From positions 1 to 9,078 of the forward strand of contig CAMJWQ010000117.1 of the NCBI GenBank assembly GCA_946409475.1: DNA of 9,078 nt, read 5' to 3'. Positions 1 through 6,458 of the stretch are shown here, one piece after another. Position 1 is the first letter of the stretch, and the number at the start of each line of letters is the position of its first letter. The stretch comes from an uncultured Lachnospiraceae bacterium. GTDB lineage: Bacteria > Bacillota > Clostridia > Lachnospirales > Lachnospiraceae. The translations under genes were made by a program, and so were the position numbers. Below the pieces are notes generated by a model. The model saw only the letters and a list, made by a program, of their open reading frames with translations. It did no database searches and was not told the DNA's origin.

Positions 1-27
1 TTGGGTAAAATGTATAGCAAACAAATA

Positions 28-56
28 TTGACTAAATGACTTTAGTATAATAGTAT
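28..56 (+). promoter_or_regulatory. Possible promoter of the aldolase/TTT operon
   Basis: A TTGACT box (28-33) lies 17 bp before TAGTAT (51-56), a usable -35/-10 pair with 5/6 and 4/6 consensus matches. A better -10 word, TATAAT (46-51), overlaps it but sits only 12 bp from TTGACT and has no good -35 at 17-18 bp, so which -10 is used is unclear. Transcription from here would leave a leader of about 200 nt before the first gene. No clearly better promoter was seen between here and 264. This assignment is by consensus only. Confidence 0.35.
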
Positions 57-62
57 TAAAGT
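39..62. promoter_or_regulatory. Candidate operator: imperfect 24-bp palindrome over the -10 region
   Basis: Perfect outer arms ACTTTA (39-44) and TAAAGT (57-62) flank a partly symmetric core, giving 9 of 12 paired positions about the centre at 50/51. The palindrome covers both possible -10 hexamers, a normal place for a repressor. In addition TTTAGTATA (41-49) recurs as its exact reverse complement TATACTAAA at 141-149, 100 bp away. The binding protein is unknown; the RpiR-family regulator downstream is one candidate. Confidence 0.3.
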
Positions 63-84
63 GCAAGCTGCATGCATGAATGTT

Positions 85-101
85 GTTCAGCAATGATGAA
101 C
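85..101. repeat. 17-bp near-perfect palindrome in the leader of the first operon
   Basis: GTTCAGCAATGATGAAC pairs at 7 of 8 positions around a central A at 93. It could be an operator or a short hairpin in the leader RNA. It has no T-tract, so it is not a terminator. The remainder of the leader (102-253) shows no gene, no recognisable riboswitch and no strong hairpin. Confidence 0.3.
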
Positions 102-264
102 GTCATAACAAGAAATGGTAAAATTTTCTGATTATGTCCCTATACTAAAAATTCTGCTGCAAATAGAACAGTGGGGCACTTTTCTTAAAATGCAAGTGGT
201 TTTGTAACATGGGAACGGCAGTTAAGTGAAATCATGCATGTTAAAATAAGGAAAAGGAGAAAAA

Positions 265-1149
265 ATGAAAAAACTATACGGAGTAATTACTGCGATGACG
301 ACACCTTTTACGGAAGAAGGAGAGGTAGATGCGGAGGCATTGGAAGAACAGACGGAGTTTTTGATTGAGAAGGGGGTGAATTGCTTATATCCGACGGGGA
401 CAACGGGAGAGATGTATTTGCTGAGTAAGGAAGAAAGAGAGCTTATTGCGGAAACAGTTGTGAAAAAGGCCGACGGACGTGTTACTGTTTACATACATGT
501 TGGGGCAATGACTATGAAAGAAACCATTGATTTAGCCCGGCATGCACATAAAATAGGTGCCGACGGCATCGGTGTTGTTACACCGTCCTATTTTACGGTA
601 AATGAGAGAGCTATGGTTCAATATTATAAGGATGTGTGCCATGCACTGCCGGATGACTTTCCCGTTTATGTATACGTTATCCCCCAATTAGCACGTAACG
701 ATATTTCGCCGGAAACAATGGAACAGATCTGTAAAGAATGTAAAAATGTCATCGGTGTGAAATACAGCTATCCGGATATGTCTGTTCTGTTAAAATATCT
801 GAGAGTCAATAACGGTGATTTTTCTGTTGTATTTGGAGCGGACCACATGTTTTTACCGGCACTGGCGGCAGGTGCCGACGGAACGGTATCAGGATGCTCG
901 GGACCTTTTCCAGAGCTCTTTACGGAGATATACCGGCTCTTTCAGGAAAACAATATGGCAAAGGCAAAGGAAGCCCAGGATAGGGCCAATAATATGGTTT
1001 GGACCATGAGAGGCGGAGCGGATATGTCCATATTTAAAACAATATTAACCTTTAGAGGCATACGCGGCGGTCATATGAGAAAGCCCTTGTTAGATATCAG
1101 CGAGGATGAAAAAGCAAAACTATATGAGAAAATAAAAAATTATTTATAA
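265..1149 (+). CDS. DapA/NanA-superfamily aldolase or lyase (substrate unknown)
   Basis: This 294-residue protein is a class I (Schiff-base) aldolase of the dihydrodipicolinate synthase / N-acetylneuraminate lyase superfamily, cytoplasmic TIM barrel, of usual family length. Visible family features are the GTTGE pyruvate-carboxylate loop (residues 45-49), the aromatic position Tyr137 in YVYVIP as the likely catalytic tyrosine, and Lys166 in GVKYS as the Schiff-base lysine. The position of the arginine that marks true DapA (five after the tyrosine) is Leu142, as in sialic acid lyases, so lysine biosynthesis is unlikely. The ATG has a good AAGGAG at 254-259. It is the first gene of the operon, 36 bp before tctC. 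Its neighbours (TTT importer and KDPG-type aldolase) point to a catabolic role cleaving or forming a 2-keto acid with pyruvate as one product. Family assignment is secure; sialate lyase or keto-deoxy-sugar-acid aldolase activity is inference. Confidence 0.9.
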   Translation: MKKLYGVITAMTTPFTEEGEVDAEALEEQTEFLIEKGVNCLYPTGTTGEMYLLSKEERELIAETVVKKADGRVTVYIHVGAMTMKETIDLARHAHKIGADGIGVVTPSYFTVNERAMVQYYKDVCHALPDDFPVYVYVIPQLARNDISPETMEQICKECKNVIGVKYSYPDMSVLLKYLRVNNGDFSVVFGADHMFLPALAAGADGTVSGCSGPFPELFTEIYRLFQENNMAKAKEAQDRANNMVWTMRGGADMSIFKTILTFRGIRGGHMRKPLLDISEDEKAKLYEKIKNYL

Positions 1150-1185
1150 ACCTATTAAAAATCATTAAAATCAGGAGGGTAACAA

Positions 1186-2226
1186 ATGAAAAAGTCTTTA
1201 GTTTTAGCATTGATAACCGGTTTAGCCGTCATAATGACGGGATGTGGAGCATCGGCAGGAAAAACGGAAACACAAACAGAAGTACAAGAGGCAGCAGGTG
1301 AGGAGCAGGTAAGTGAAGAGGAAGCGTCTTCCACGGATTTTCCGGCAGGAAAGCAGATAACCATTGTAGTTCCCTATTCGGCAGGTGGTGCATCTGATAC
1401 GACGGCCAGAATTTTCGCATCCGAATTAGAAAAGGCCATTGACACAAAGGTATTAGTGACAAATGTAACCGGAGCTTCCGGAGCGGTAGGACTGGAGCAG
1501 GTGAGAAGCAGTAAAGCCGATGGTTATACCATTGCGTATATGCCGGTAGAATCAACCATGATACAATCCTTAGGCTATACGGATTTATCAACCAATGATT
1601 TTCGCTTTATTGGCCGTGCCATGACCATTCCTGCAGCCATTACGGTCAGGGCGGACAGCCCGTGGCAGACCTTTGACGAATTTATCAGCTATGCCAAGGA
1701 GCATCCCGGTGAAATTCAGGTCGGAAATTCGGGAACCGGCTCCATATGGCATATAGCAGCCGCATCCATAGAAAAAGAATGCGGAGTGGAATTTACCCAC
1801 GTACCCTTTGATGGTGCGGCTCCGGCAGTTGCAGCACTTCTTGGCAATAATATCCAGGCTACGGCCGTGAGTCCCTCAGAAGTGCAGACGAATGTGGAGT
1901 CAGGAGACTTCAGGGTATTGGCAGTGCTGGGAGAAGGACGCTCATCAGTTGTTCCGGAGGTGGAAACAGCGCAGGAAATGGGGATTGACGTGACCATTCA
2001 GGGCTGGGGAGGATTTGCCGTACCTAAGGATACACCTGATGAAGTAGTCGGTATATTGGAAAAAGCTGCGGAAACTGCCATAAATTCGGAAGCATTAAAG
2101 GAAGTATTGGAGAGCAAGGGCTTTGAACATGCCTATCTTGGAGCAAAAAGAATGGATATACTGGCAGCGGAAGAGCTTTCCTACTTTTCCGAATTAATAC
2201 CGACTTTAAATATTGTTCAGGAATAA
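1186..2226 (+). CDS. tctC: TctC/Bug-type solute-binding lipoprotein of a tripartite tricarboxylate transporter
   Basis: This 346-residue protein is the extracellular solute receptor of the TctABC importer that follows. It has an N-terminal signal peptide with basic MKK start and a lipobox ending MTGC, so Cys20 would be lipidated and anchor it to the outer membrane face. A disordered acidic Ser/Thr/Glu-rich linker (21-52) follows. The mature domain opens with the Bug-family signature IVVPYSAGGASDTTAR (60-75), whose AGG..D loop contacts the carboxylate of the ligand, and contains the second typical motif VPFDGAAPAVAALLG (206-220). Members bind small carboxylates and related anions such as citrate, tartrate or aromatic acids; the ligand cannot be read from sequence. 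An AGGAGGG at 1173-1179 sets the start. It precedes tctB by a gap holding a strong hairpin that may raise its expression relative to the membrane subunits. Confidence 0.95.
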   Translation: MKKSLVLALITGLAVIMTGCGASAGKTETQTEVQEAAGEEQVSEEEASSTDFPAGKQITIVVPYSAGGASDTTARIFASELEKAIDTKVLVTNVTGASGAVGLEQVRSSKADGYTIAYMPVESTMIQSLGYTDLSTNDFRFIGRAMTIPAAITVRADSPWQTFDEFISYAKEHPGEIQVGNSGTGSIWHIAAASIEKECGVEFTHVPFDGAAPAVAALLGNNIQATAVSPSEVQTNVESGDFRVLAVLGEGRSSVVPEVETAQEMGIDVTIQGWGGFAVPKDTPDEVVGILEKAAETAINSEALKEVLESKGFEHAYLGAKRMDILAAEELSYFSELIPTLNIVQE

Positions 2227-2234
2227 CTCATGAA

Positions 2235-2281
2235 ATGGCAGGCCGCGCCCAGTCGTTGATTGAGCCGCGGCAAGCTGCCAT
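2235..2281 (+). other. Intercistronic hairpin between tctC and tctB
   Basis: The arms ATGGCAG (2235-2241) and CTGCCAT (2275-2281), and inside them GCCGCG (2242-2247) and CGCGGC (2266-2271), pair to a 13-bp stem with a 3-nt bulge (AAG, 2272-2274) and an 18-nt loop. No T-run follows, so it is not a classical terminator. It ends 10 nt before the tctB ribosome binding site. Placement after a binding-protein gene fits an mRNA-stabilising or processing element that protects the tctC transcript 3' end. It is far more GC-rich than the surrounding sequence. Confidence 0.6.
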
Positions 2282-2304
2282 ATGTCCATAAAAAGGAGAA
2301 AATT

Positions 2305-2778
2305 ATGCGCAGGTTATTAAAAGGGGATGTGATTCCCGGCATATTGACAGTACTCTTTGGAGTGTTTTTTTATATAACCACTATAGTTACGCCCAATTTG
2401 GATTTCGGTGCCCAGACCTCCGACGGAGTGCCGGGAGCAGGATTTTTTCCGTATTTGCTAAGCGGAACGATTTGTATATTAGGGATTTTTTTAATTATCC
2501 GGGGAATAAAACAAAAGGGAACCATACAGTATTTTGTCCTGGATGAGGAACTTAAAAAGAATTTAAGAATATTATTGCTGACTTTTCTGGGGATAATCGG
2601 TTTTCTTATATTATGGAAGGTTACCGGTCTGTTTTTGCTGGGCGTTTTTTTATTTTCGTTCTATCTTAACAAGGTTTTCGGACGTTCATGGAAATATGCA
2701 TTACTATATGCACTGGTACTTTCGCTTTTTATTTATCTGGTATTTTTTAAAGCTTTTTCAATTCAATTTCAGATTTAA
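2305..2778 (+). CDS. tctB: TctB-family small membrane subunit of the tripartite tricarboxylate transporter
   Basis: The protein is 157 residues from ATG 2305, chosen over an upstream TTG at 2260 because AAAAGGAG (2291-2298) lies directly before it and the upstream extension would run through the intercistronic hairpin. It has four to five hydrophobic segments, roughly at 9-28, 46-66, 88-106, 107-122 and 131-149, and a GVPGAGFFPYLL motif (41-52) resembling the PGFFP motif common in TctB. TctB is the poorly conserved small integral membrane partner of TctA; its exact role in transport is not well defined. Its stop overlaps the ribosome binding site of tctA, indicating tight translational coupling. 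Identification rests on size, topology, the PGxGFFP motif and position between tctC and tctA. Confidence 0.88.
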   Translation: MRRLLKGDVIPGILTVLFGVFFYITTIVTPNLDFGAQTSDGVPGAGFFPYLLSGTICILGIFLIIRGIKQKGTIQYFVLDEELKKNLRILLLTFLGIIGFLILWKVTGLFLLGVFLFSFYLNKVFGRSWKYALLYALVLSLFIYLVFFKAFSIQFQI

Positions 2779-2790
2779 GGAGATAACAGT

Positions 2791-4320
2791 ATGACGATAT
2801 CAGTTTGGTTAGAAGGTTTACAAGCAGTATTACAGCCTTCCGTATTATTATTTCTGGCCGTCGGAGTGCTGATTGGCGTAATGATTGGTTCCCTGCCGGG
2901 CTTATCGGCTACCATGGGTATTGCTATTATGACACCGATTACTTTTTGGTTTGCACCTGCAAATGGATTTGCCATGCTCATGGGTTTGTGGAATGCCGCC
3001 ATATTTGCAGGCGGTCTGTCTGCTATTCTCATAAATACGCCGGGAACTCCCGCTTCCATTACCCAATCCTTTGACGGTTATGCACTGTATAAGCAGGGGA
3101 AAGGAGGACTGGCACTTGGCATTAATGTTATTTTTTCCTTTATAGGCGGATTATTCAGTACCATCTGTCTTATGCTTTTTGCAAATCCCATAGCAAAATT
3201 TACCGTGACCTTCGGACCCAGTGAATACTTTCTTCTGGCACTATTTGGAATAAGCATGATGATTTCCGTGGCAGGAGGAGATCTTTTAAAAGGTCTTATA
3301 CTGGGTGCCGCAGGAATCCTATTATCTTGTATCGGCCTGGATCCGATCTTAAGCGTACGAAGATTCACCTTTCAGAATACATCCCTGCTGGCGGGTATTT
3401 CCTTTATTCCTGTTATGGTGGGAATGTTTGGTATCGGCGAAGTGATGTTTCAGATATATTCGAGAAGGAGAAAACAGGAGGCCGCGGAGCAGGAGGCTAT
3501 GAAGGAAAACTTGAAGCTCGGTAAAATCCTGCCGTCGGCAAAAGAAATGGCGGCATTGACACCAAGATGCCTGGTTGCCGCCATTGCCTCCACTATTATC
3601 GGAGCCATACCGGCAGCGGGGGGAGACATTGCTTCCATCATATGCTGGGGGAATGCCAAGAAATTAAGCAGGCATCCTGAGGAATACGGAAAAGGATCCA
3701 TAGAAGGACTGGCAATCAGCTCAACGGCAAATAATGGGGTGATCGGCGGTGCCATGACGACGATGATGACTCTGGGAATACCGGGAGATGCCGTTACGGC
3801 TATTTTAATTGGCTCCTTAACCATGTACGGTATGCAGCCGGGAATCAAAATGTTTACGGAAAACAGCGGCTTTACCGCTCAGATTATGTGGCTTATGGTA
3901 TTGGCTAATGTGGTTTTTTTACTATTTGGTCTAGCAACGGCAAAGATATCCGCAAAGGTTCTGAATGTGGCACAGCCCACTGTCTGGGTGGCGGTCTGCA
4001 TACTTTGTGTGGTTGGTTCCTTTGCTTTGAATAATAATTTTTTTGATGTAATTGTGATGCTCGCCGCATCGGTATTAGGTTTTATATTTAAGGTATGTGA
4101 TTTTCCTACGGGGCCCTTTATCCTGGGCCTGCTCCTTGGGGGGATGCTGGAATCGAATCTGCGCCGTGCCTTGGTTATGTCCCACGGAAGCTATGGAATA
4201 TTTGTGGCGAGACCCATTTCCTGCGTGCTTTTGATTATGGTCCTGTTCACGTTTTTGTGGCCTGTGTTAAAGGCAGTCTTTAAAAGGAGAAATACAATAG
4301 GGCAGACAGAAGAAAAATAA
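2791..4320 (+). CDS. tctA: TctA large membrane subunit of the tripartite tricarboxylate transporter
   Basis: This 509-residue, highly hydrophobic protein is of normal TctA length and is the transport channel of the secondary importer fed by the TctC lipoprotein. The two-fold family motifs are present: GSLPGLSATMG (33-43), ILINTPGTPASITQSFDGY (79-97) in the first half, and GAIPAAGGDIAS (271-282) with ANNGVIGGAMTTMMTLGIPGD (313-333) in the second. The C-terminal FPTGPFILGLLLGGMLE (438-454) is also typical. About ten to twelve membrane segments can be seen, with a charged cytoplasmic-type loop at 224-255. The ribosome binding site AAGGAG (2777-2782) overlaps the tctB stop. Transport in this family is driven by an ion gradient rather than ATP. 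The gene appears intact. Confidence 0.96.
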   Translation: MTISVWLEGLQAVLQPSVLLFLAVGVLIGVMIGSLPGLSATMGIAIMTPITFWFAPANGFAMLMGLWNAAIFAGGLSAILINTPGTPASITQSFDGYALYKQGKGGLALGINVIFSFIGGLFSTICLMLFANPIAKFTVTFGPSEYFLLALFGISMMISVAGGDLLKGLILGAAGILLSCIGLDPILSVRRFTFQNTSLLAGISFIPVMVGMFGIGEVMFQIYSRRRKQEAAEQEAMKENLKLGKILPSAKEMAALTPRCLVAAIASTIIGAIPAAGGDIASIICWGNAKKLSRHPEEYGKGSIEGLAISSTANNGVIGGAMTTMMTLGIPGDAVTAILIGSLTMYGMQPGIKMFTENSGFTAQIMWLMVLANVVFLLFGLATAKISAKVLNVAQPTVWVAVCILCVVGSFALNNNFFDVIVMLAASVLGFIFKVCDFPTGPFILGLLLGGMLESNLRRALVMSHGSYGIFVARPISCVLLIMVLFTFLWPVLKAVFKRRNTIGQTEEK

Positions 4321-4340
4321 AGAATCGAGGAAGTGATAGC

Positions 4341-5309
4341 ATGAATGATTTTAAGCTGGTAAAAGAGTTAGGCATTGTACCGGTTATCCAAATCCCGGAT
4401 GTGAAGCTGGCAAAGCCATTGGCAAAGGCTTTAATGGAAGGCGGGGTTCCTTTAATCGAGGTAATGTTCAGAAATGACTGCGCCATGGAATCCATACGGG
4501 TAATTAAGGAAGAATTTCCCCATATGTGTGCCGGTGCGGGTACTGTATTATCGGTAGAAGCAGTGGAAAGGGCAAGGGATGCGGGAGCTGATTTTATCGT
4601 GGCACCGGGATTTAATGAGGAGGTCGTTAAAGCGGCAATGGAATATGGTATTCCCATACTGCCGGGATGTGTAACTCCCTCTGAAATTGAGCGCGGAATG
4701 AAAATGGGATTACATACCTTTAAATTTTTTCCTGCAAGAACCATGGGAGGAACGGACGCCATTCGGGAATTATCAGGGCCCTATCCGAATGCAGAGTTTG
4801 TTGTGACCGGAGGTATGGAAATGCAGGATATTCCCGAGTACCTTTCCTTTGAGAAAATCATTGGAGCAGGCGGTGGATTTATGGCCCCGGAACAAATGAT
4901 AAGGGAAGAAAATTGGGAGGGCATTAAAGAACTGTGTAATAAGTCCATACAATTATCTCTGGGCTTTCATTTATCCCATGTCGGCATAAACGGAGGCAGT
5001 CCGTCGGAAGGAGTGCGGATGGCAAACCGGCTTTCGGAAATGTTCGGAATTCCCGTAAATAATGGAGAGAAATCGGTATTTGCAGGCTCCCTCTTCGATT
5101 GCACCAAGGGAAAATTTCCGGGAAGATATGGTCATATTGCGATGGGAACACGCTCTGTGGAAAGAGCCGCTGCCTATTTAAAAACAAAAGGAATCAGGAT
5201 GCGTGAGGAATTTAAAAACCAAGATAATGACGGTACCCTAAAGGCTGTATATCTGGAAGAGGAAATAGGAGGCTTTGCCATCCATTTATTAAAGGATAAT
5301 CTTGAGTAA
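4341..5309 (+). CDS. KDPG/KHG-type aldolase fused to a C-terminal VOC (glyoxalase-like) domain
   Basis: This 322-residue protein has two parts. Residues 1-200 are a class I KDPG/4-hydroxy-2-oxoglutarate aldolase barrel (Eda family), with Glu40 in IEVMFR (general base), GAGTVL (65-70), PGCVTPSE (108-115) and the Schiff-base Lys128 in FKFFPA. It would split a 2-keto-3-deoxy (phospho)sugar acid or 4-hydroxy-2-oxoglutarate into pyruvate and an aldehyde. Residues 205-320 are not part of normal ~210-residue Eda. They form a VOC-type paired beta-alpha-beta-beta-beta module: HLSHVGIN near 210-217, GHIAMGT at 264-270 and GGFAIHLL at 310-317. His213, Asp253, His265 and His315 fall near the usual four metal-ligand positions, which is inference. 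The start has GAGGAAG at 4327-4333, 21 bp after tctA. It is last in the operon, followed by a terminator. The aldolase family is certain, the exact substrate is not, and the VOC role is unknown. Confidence 0.9.
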   Translation: MNDFKLVKELGIVPVIQIPDVKLAKPLAKALMEGGVPLIEVMFRNDCAMESIRVIKEEFPHMCAGAGTVLSVEAVERARDAGADFIVAPGFNEEVVKAAMEYGIPILPGCVTPSEIERGMKMGLHTFKFFPARTMGGTDAIRELSGPYPNAEFVVTGGMEMQDIPEYLSFEKIIGAGGGFMAPEQMIREENWEGIKELCNKSIQLSLGFHLSHVGINGGSPSEGVRMANRLSEMFGIPVNNGEKSVFAGSLFDCTKGKFPGRYGHIAMGTRSVERAAAYLKTKGIRMREEFKNQDNDGTLKAVYLEEEIGGFAIHLLKDNLE

Positions 5310-5340
5310 AAGCGGCAAAGAGATTAGTATAAAAAAGATT

Positions 5341-5382
5341 GAGACAAGAAACGGACTGTTGATCCGGTTCTTGTCTCTTTTT
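5341..5382 (+). terminator. Strong intrinsic terminator ending the aldolase/TTT operon
   Basis: The arms at 5341-5355 (GAGACAAGAAACGGA) and 5363-5377 (TCCGGTTCTTGTCTC) form a 15-bp stem with a single A/G mismatch and a 7-nt loop, immediately followed by five Ts (5378-5382). An A-run just upstream (5331-5336) would also pair with the T-tract. It lies 31 bp after the aldolase stop codon and separates that operon from the regulator gene. Confidence 0.93.
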
Positions 5383-5403
5383 CGATTTATAGGATACACC
5401 TTG

Positions 5404-5412
5404 TTACTGTAA
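5404..5412. promoter_or_regulatory. Candidate operator 1 of the regulator gene (TTAC-N-GTAA)
   Basis: TTACTGTAA is a perfect 4-1-4 palindrome lying upstream of the RpiR-family gene. The same pattern recurs at 5458-5466 as TTACCGTAA, 54 bp further on, about five helical turns, so both would face the same side of the DNA. It precedes a TATAAT word (5420-5425) that lacks a well-placed -35. Confidence 0.4.
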
Positions 5413-5449
5413 AGTAAGGTATAATCATAAATAGATAAAAAAATAGTAC

Positions 5450-5477
5450 TTGCTATATTACCGTAATATGTTAAAAT
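5450..5477 (+). promoter_or_regulatory. Possible promoter 1 of the RpiR-family regulator gene
   Basis: TTGCTA (5450-5455), a 16-bp spacer and TAAAAT (5472-5477) make a plausible sigma-A promoter. The spacer is almost filled by the 15-bp palindrome at 5455-5469, so a protein bound there would block it directly. The leader would be about 80 nt. Confidence 0.4.
5455..5469. promoter_or_regulatory. Candidate operator 2: perfect 15-bp palindrome
   Basis: ATATTAC-C-GTAATAT is a perfect 7-1-7 palindrome containing the TTAC-N-GTAA core shared with 5404-5412. It sits between the -35 and -10 of promoter 1 and upstream of promoter 2. RpiR-family regulators bind inverted repeats and commonly act on their own promoters, so autoregulation is the simplest reading. 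Confidence 0.5.
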
Positions 5478-5482
5478 TTATT

Positions 5483-5511
5483 TTGCCAATACTATTTTAA
5501 ATAAATTTAAT
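5483..5511 (+). promoter_or_regulatory. Possible promoter 2 of the RpiR-family regulator gene
   Basis: TTGCCA (5483-5488) and TTTAAT (5506-5511) are each 5/6 consensus matches with a 17-bp spacer. This is as good as promoter 1 and gives a leader of about 45-50 nt. The sequence cannot decide between them and both may be used. Confidence 0.45.
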
Positions 5512-5564
5512 TTAACTATACTTGTTTTCTTGATGAATTAATAAAATGTAATAGGAGGTACAAA

Positions 5565-6458
5565 ATGACTACTCCAGGTATCATCATAGAGATTAAGAAC
5601 CGTTATCATAACATGAATCCGGCGATGCAGCAGATTTCCGACTATTTGATCTATCATTATGAAGAGGCTGCATTTATGGGAATACATGAGCTTGCAAAGA
5701 ACAGTGGTGTCAGTGCGGCTTCCGTAACGGGCTATGTAAAGGAAATGGGATTTAAGAATTACAAAGCCTTTCAGCTTGCCATAGCCGTTTCTGTGGGACA
5801 GAAAGAAATAAATATGGTGGAAGCGGAAACGGCACCCTTTGTTTACGGCAGTATATCCGAAAAGGATAATATGGAAGAAATTTGTCAGAAGGTATTTCGG
5901 ACCAATATTCAAATGCTGACGGATACCCTTTCCATTATAGATATTGAGGGAATGCAAAGGGTAGGTGAATGGATATTAAAAGCAAAACGGGTCCTGTTTT
6001 TGGGAGTGGGGCGTTCTTACATGGCCGCCGAAAGCGGTAAAAACAGATTCTATAGAATGGGTATTAACAGCTTCTGCTACCGGGATCCCCATGAACAGAT
6101 AGTAGGAGCATATCTGTGCGAAAAAGGGGATGTAGTAATTGCCGTAAGCAATTTGGGACGTTCACGGTCCGTAGTGAACGCAACGGAATTGGCAAGGAGG
6201 CGCGGAGCAATAACGGTAGGCATTACCAGTGCTAAAAACTCACCTCTTGCCAAAGCGGTTGAATATCCGTTTTTTTCCGTATCCGGTAATGATAATTTGA
6301 AAAGTAAGAAAACCACGCCATTTGAACCGTCTTCGGAAAATGTGGTACAGATAGCATTATTAGATTGTCTTTATATGTATGTGGCATTACGGGTAAAATC
6401 ATCAATTATAGATAAATATTATGAAACCACCCAGTGCCTGGAAAGTGAAAGAGTATAG
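5565..6458 (+). CDS. MurR/RpiR-family transcriptional regulator (HTH + SIS domains)
   Basis: This 297-residue cytoplasmic DNA-binding protein has the two-domain layout of the family. Residues 1-77 form an HTH_6 domain (SDYLIYHYEEAAFMGIHELA at 25-44, then GVSAASVTGYVKEMGFKNYKAF at 48-69). Residues 130-240 form a SIS sugar-phosphate-binding domain, with RVLFLGVGRS (142-151), VIAVSNLGRSRSVV (191-204) and ITVGITSAKNSPLAK (216-230). SIS-domain regulators respond to phosphorylated sugars or sugar acids, and may repress or activate. The family's usual Arg in the recognition helix (VSxATVxRF) is Gly56 here. AGGAGGT at 5553-5559 fixes the start. It has its own promoter region and lies between two terminators, so it is transcribed alone, between an acid-uptake/aldolase operon and a sugar ABC operon that are its likely targets. 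Confidence 0.93.
   Translation: MTTPGIIIEIKNRYHNMNPAMQQISDYLIYHYEEAAFMGIHELAKNSGVSAASVTGYVKEMGFKNYKAFQLAIAVSVGQKEINMVEAETAPFVYGSISEKDNMEEICQKVFRTNIQMLTDTLSIIDIEGMQRVGEWILKAKRVLFLGVGRSYMAAESGKNRFYRMGINSFCYRDPHEQIVGAYLCEKGDVVIAVSNLGRSRSVVNATELARRRGAITVGITSAKNSPLAKAVEYPFFSVSGNDNLKSKKTTPFEPSSENVVQIALLDCLYMYVALRVKSSIIDKYYETTQCLESERV

Larger units (their letters stand above)
5440..5498. repeat. Long-range 9-bp inverted repeat bracketing the regulator promoter
   Basis: AAAATAGTA (5440-5448) and TACTATTTT (5490-5498) are exact reverse complements, 41 bp apart. They enclose the ATATTAC/GTAATAT palindrome, promoter 1 and the -35 of promoter 2. The core AATAGTA also occurs at 49-55 in the leader of the first operon. 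The AT-rich composition lowers the weight of this repeat. Confidence 0.3.

Noticed and set aside
28..51. TTGACT paired with the perfect TATAAT at 46-51
   Set aside because: The spacer is only 12 bp, too short for a sigma-A promoter; TAGTAT at 51-56 gives 17 bp but is a poorer hexamer.
170..187. Terminator-like AGTG-GGG-CACT followed by TTTT in the leader of the first operon
   Set aside because: The stem is only 4 bp with a 3-nt loop, too weak for an intrinsic terminator or a convincing attenuator.
208..224. Possible catabolite-response (cre) site, ATGGGAACGGCAG
   Set aside because: It departs from the cre consensus at several fixed positions and lacks the expected symmetry.
2260..2304. TTG start that would lengthen TctB by 15 residues
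   Set aside because: It lies inside the intercistronic hairpin and has no ribosome binding site, whereas ATG 2305 follows a good AAAAGGAG and begins a normal TctB N-terminus.
5401..5425. TTGTTA and TATAAT upstream of the regulator gene as a promoter
   Set aside because: The spacer is 13 bp. The TTGTTA also overlaps the TTAC-N-GTAA palindrome, which explains it better.
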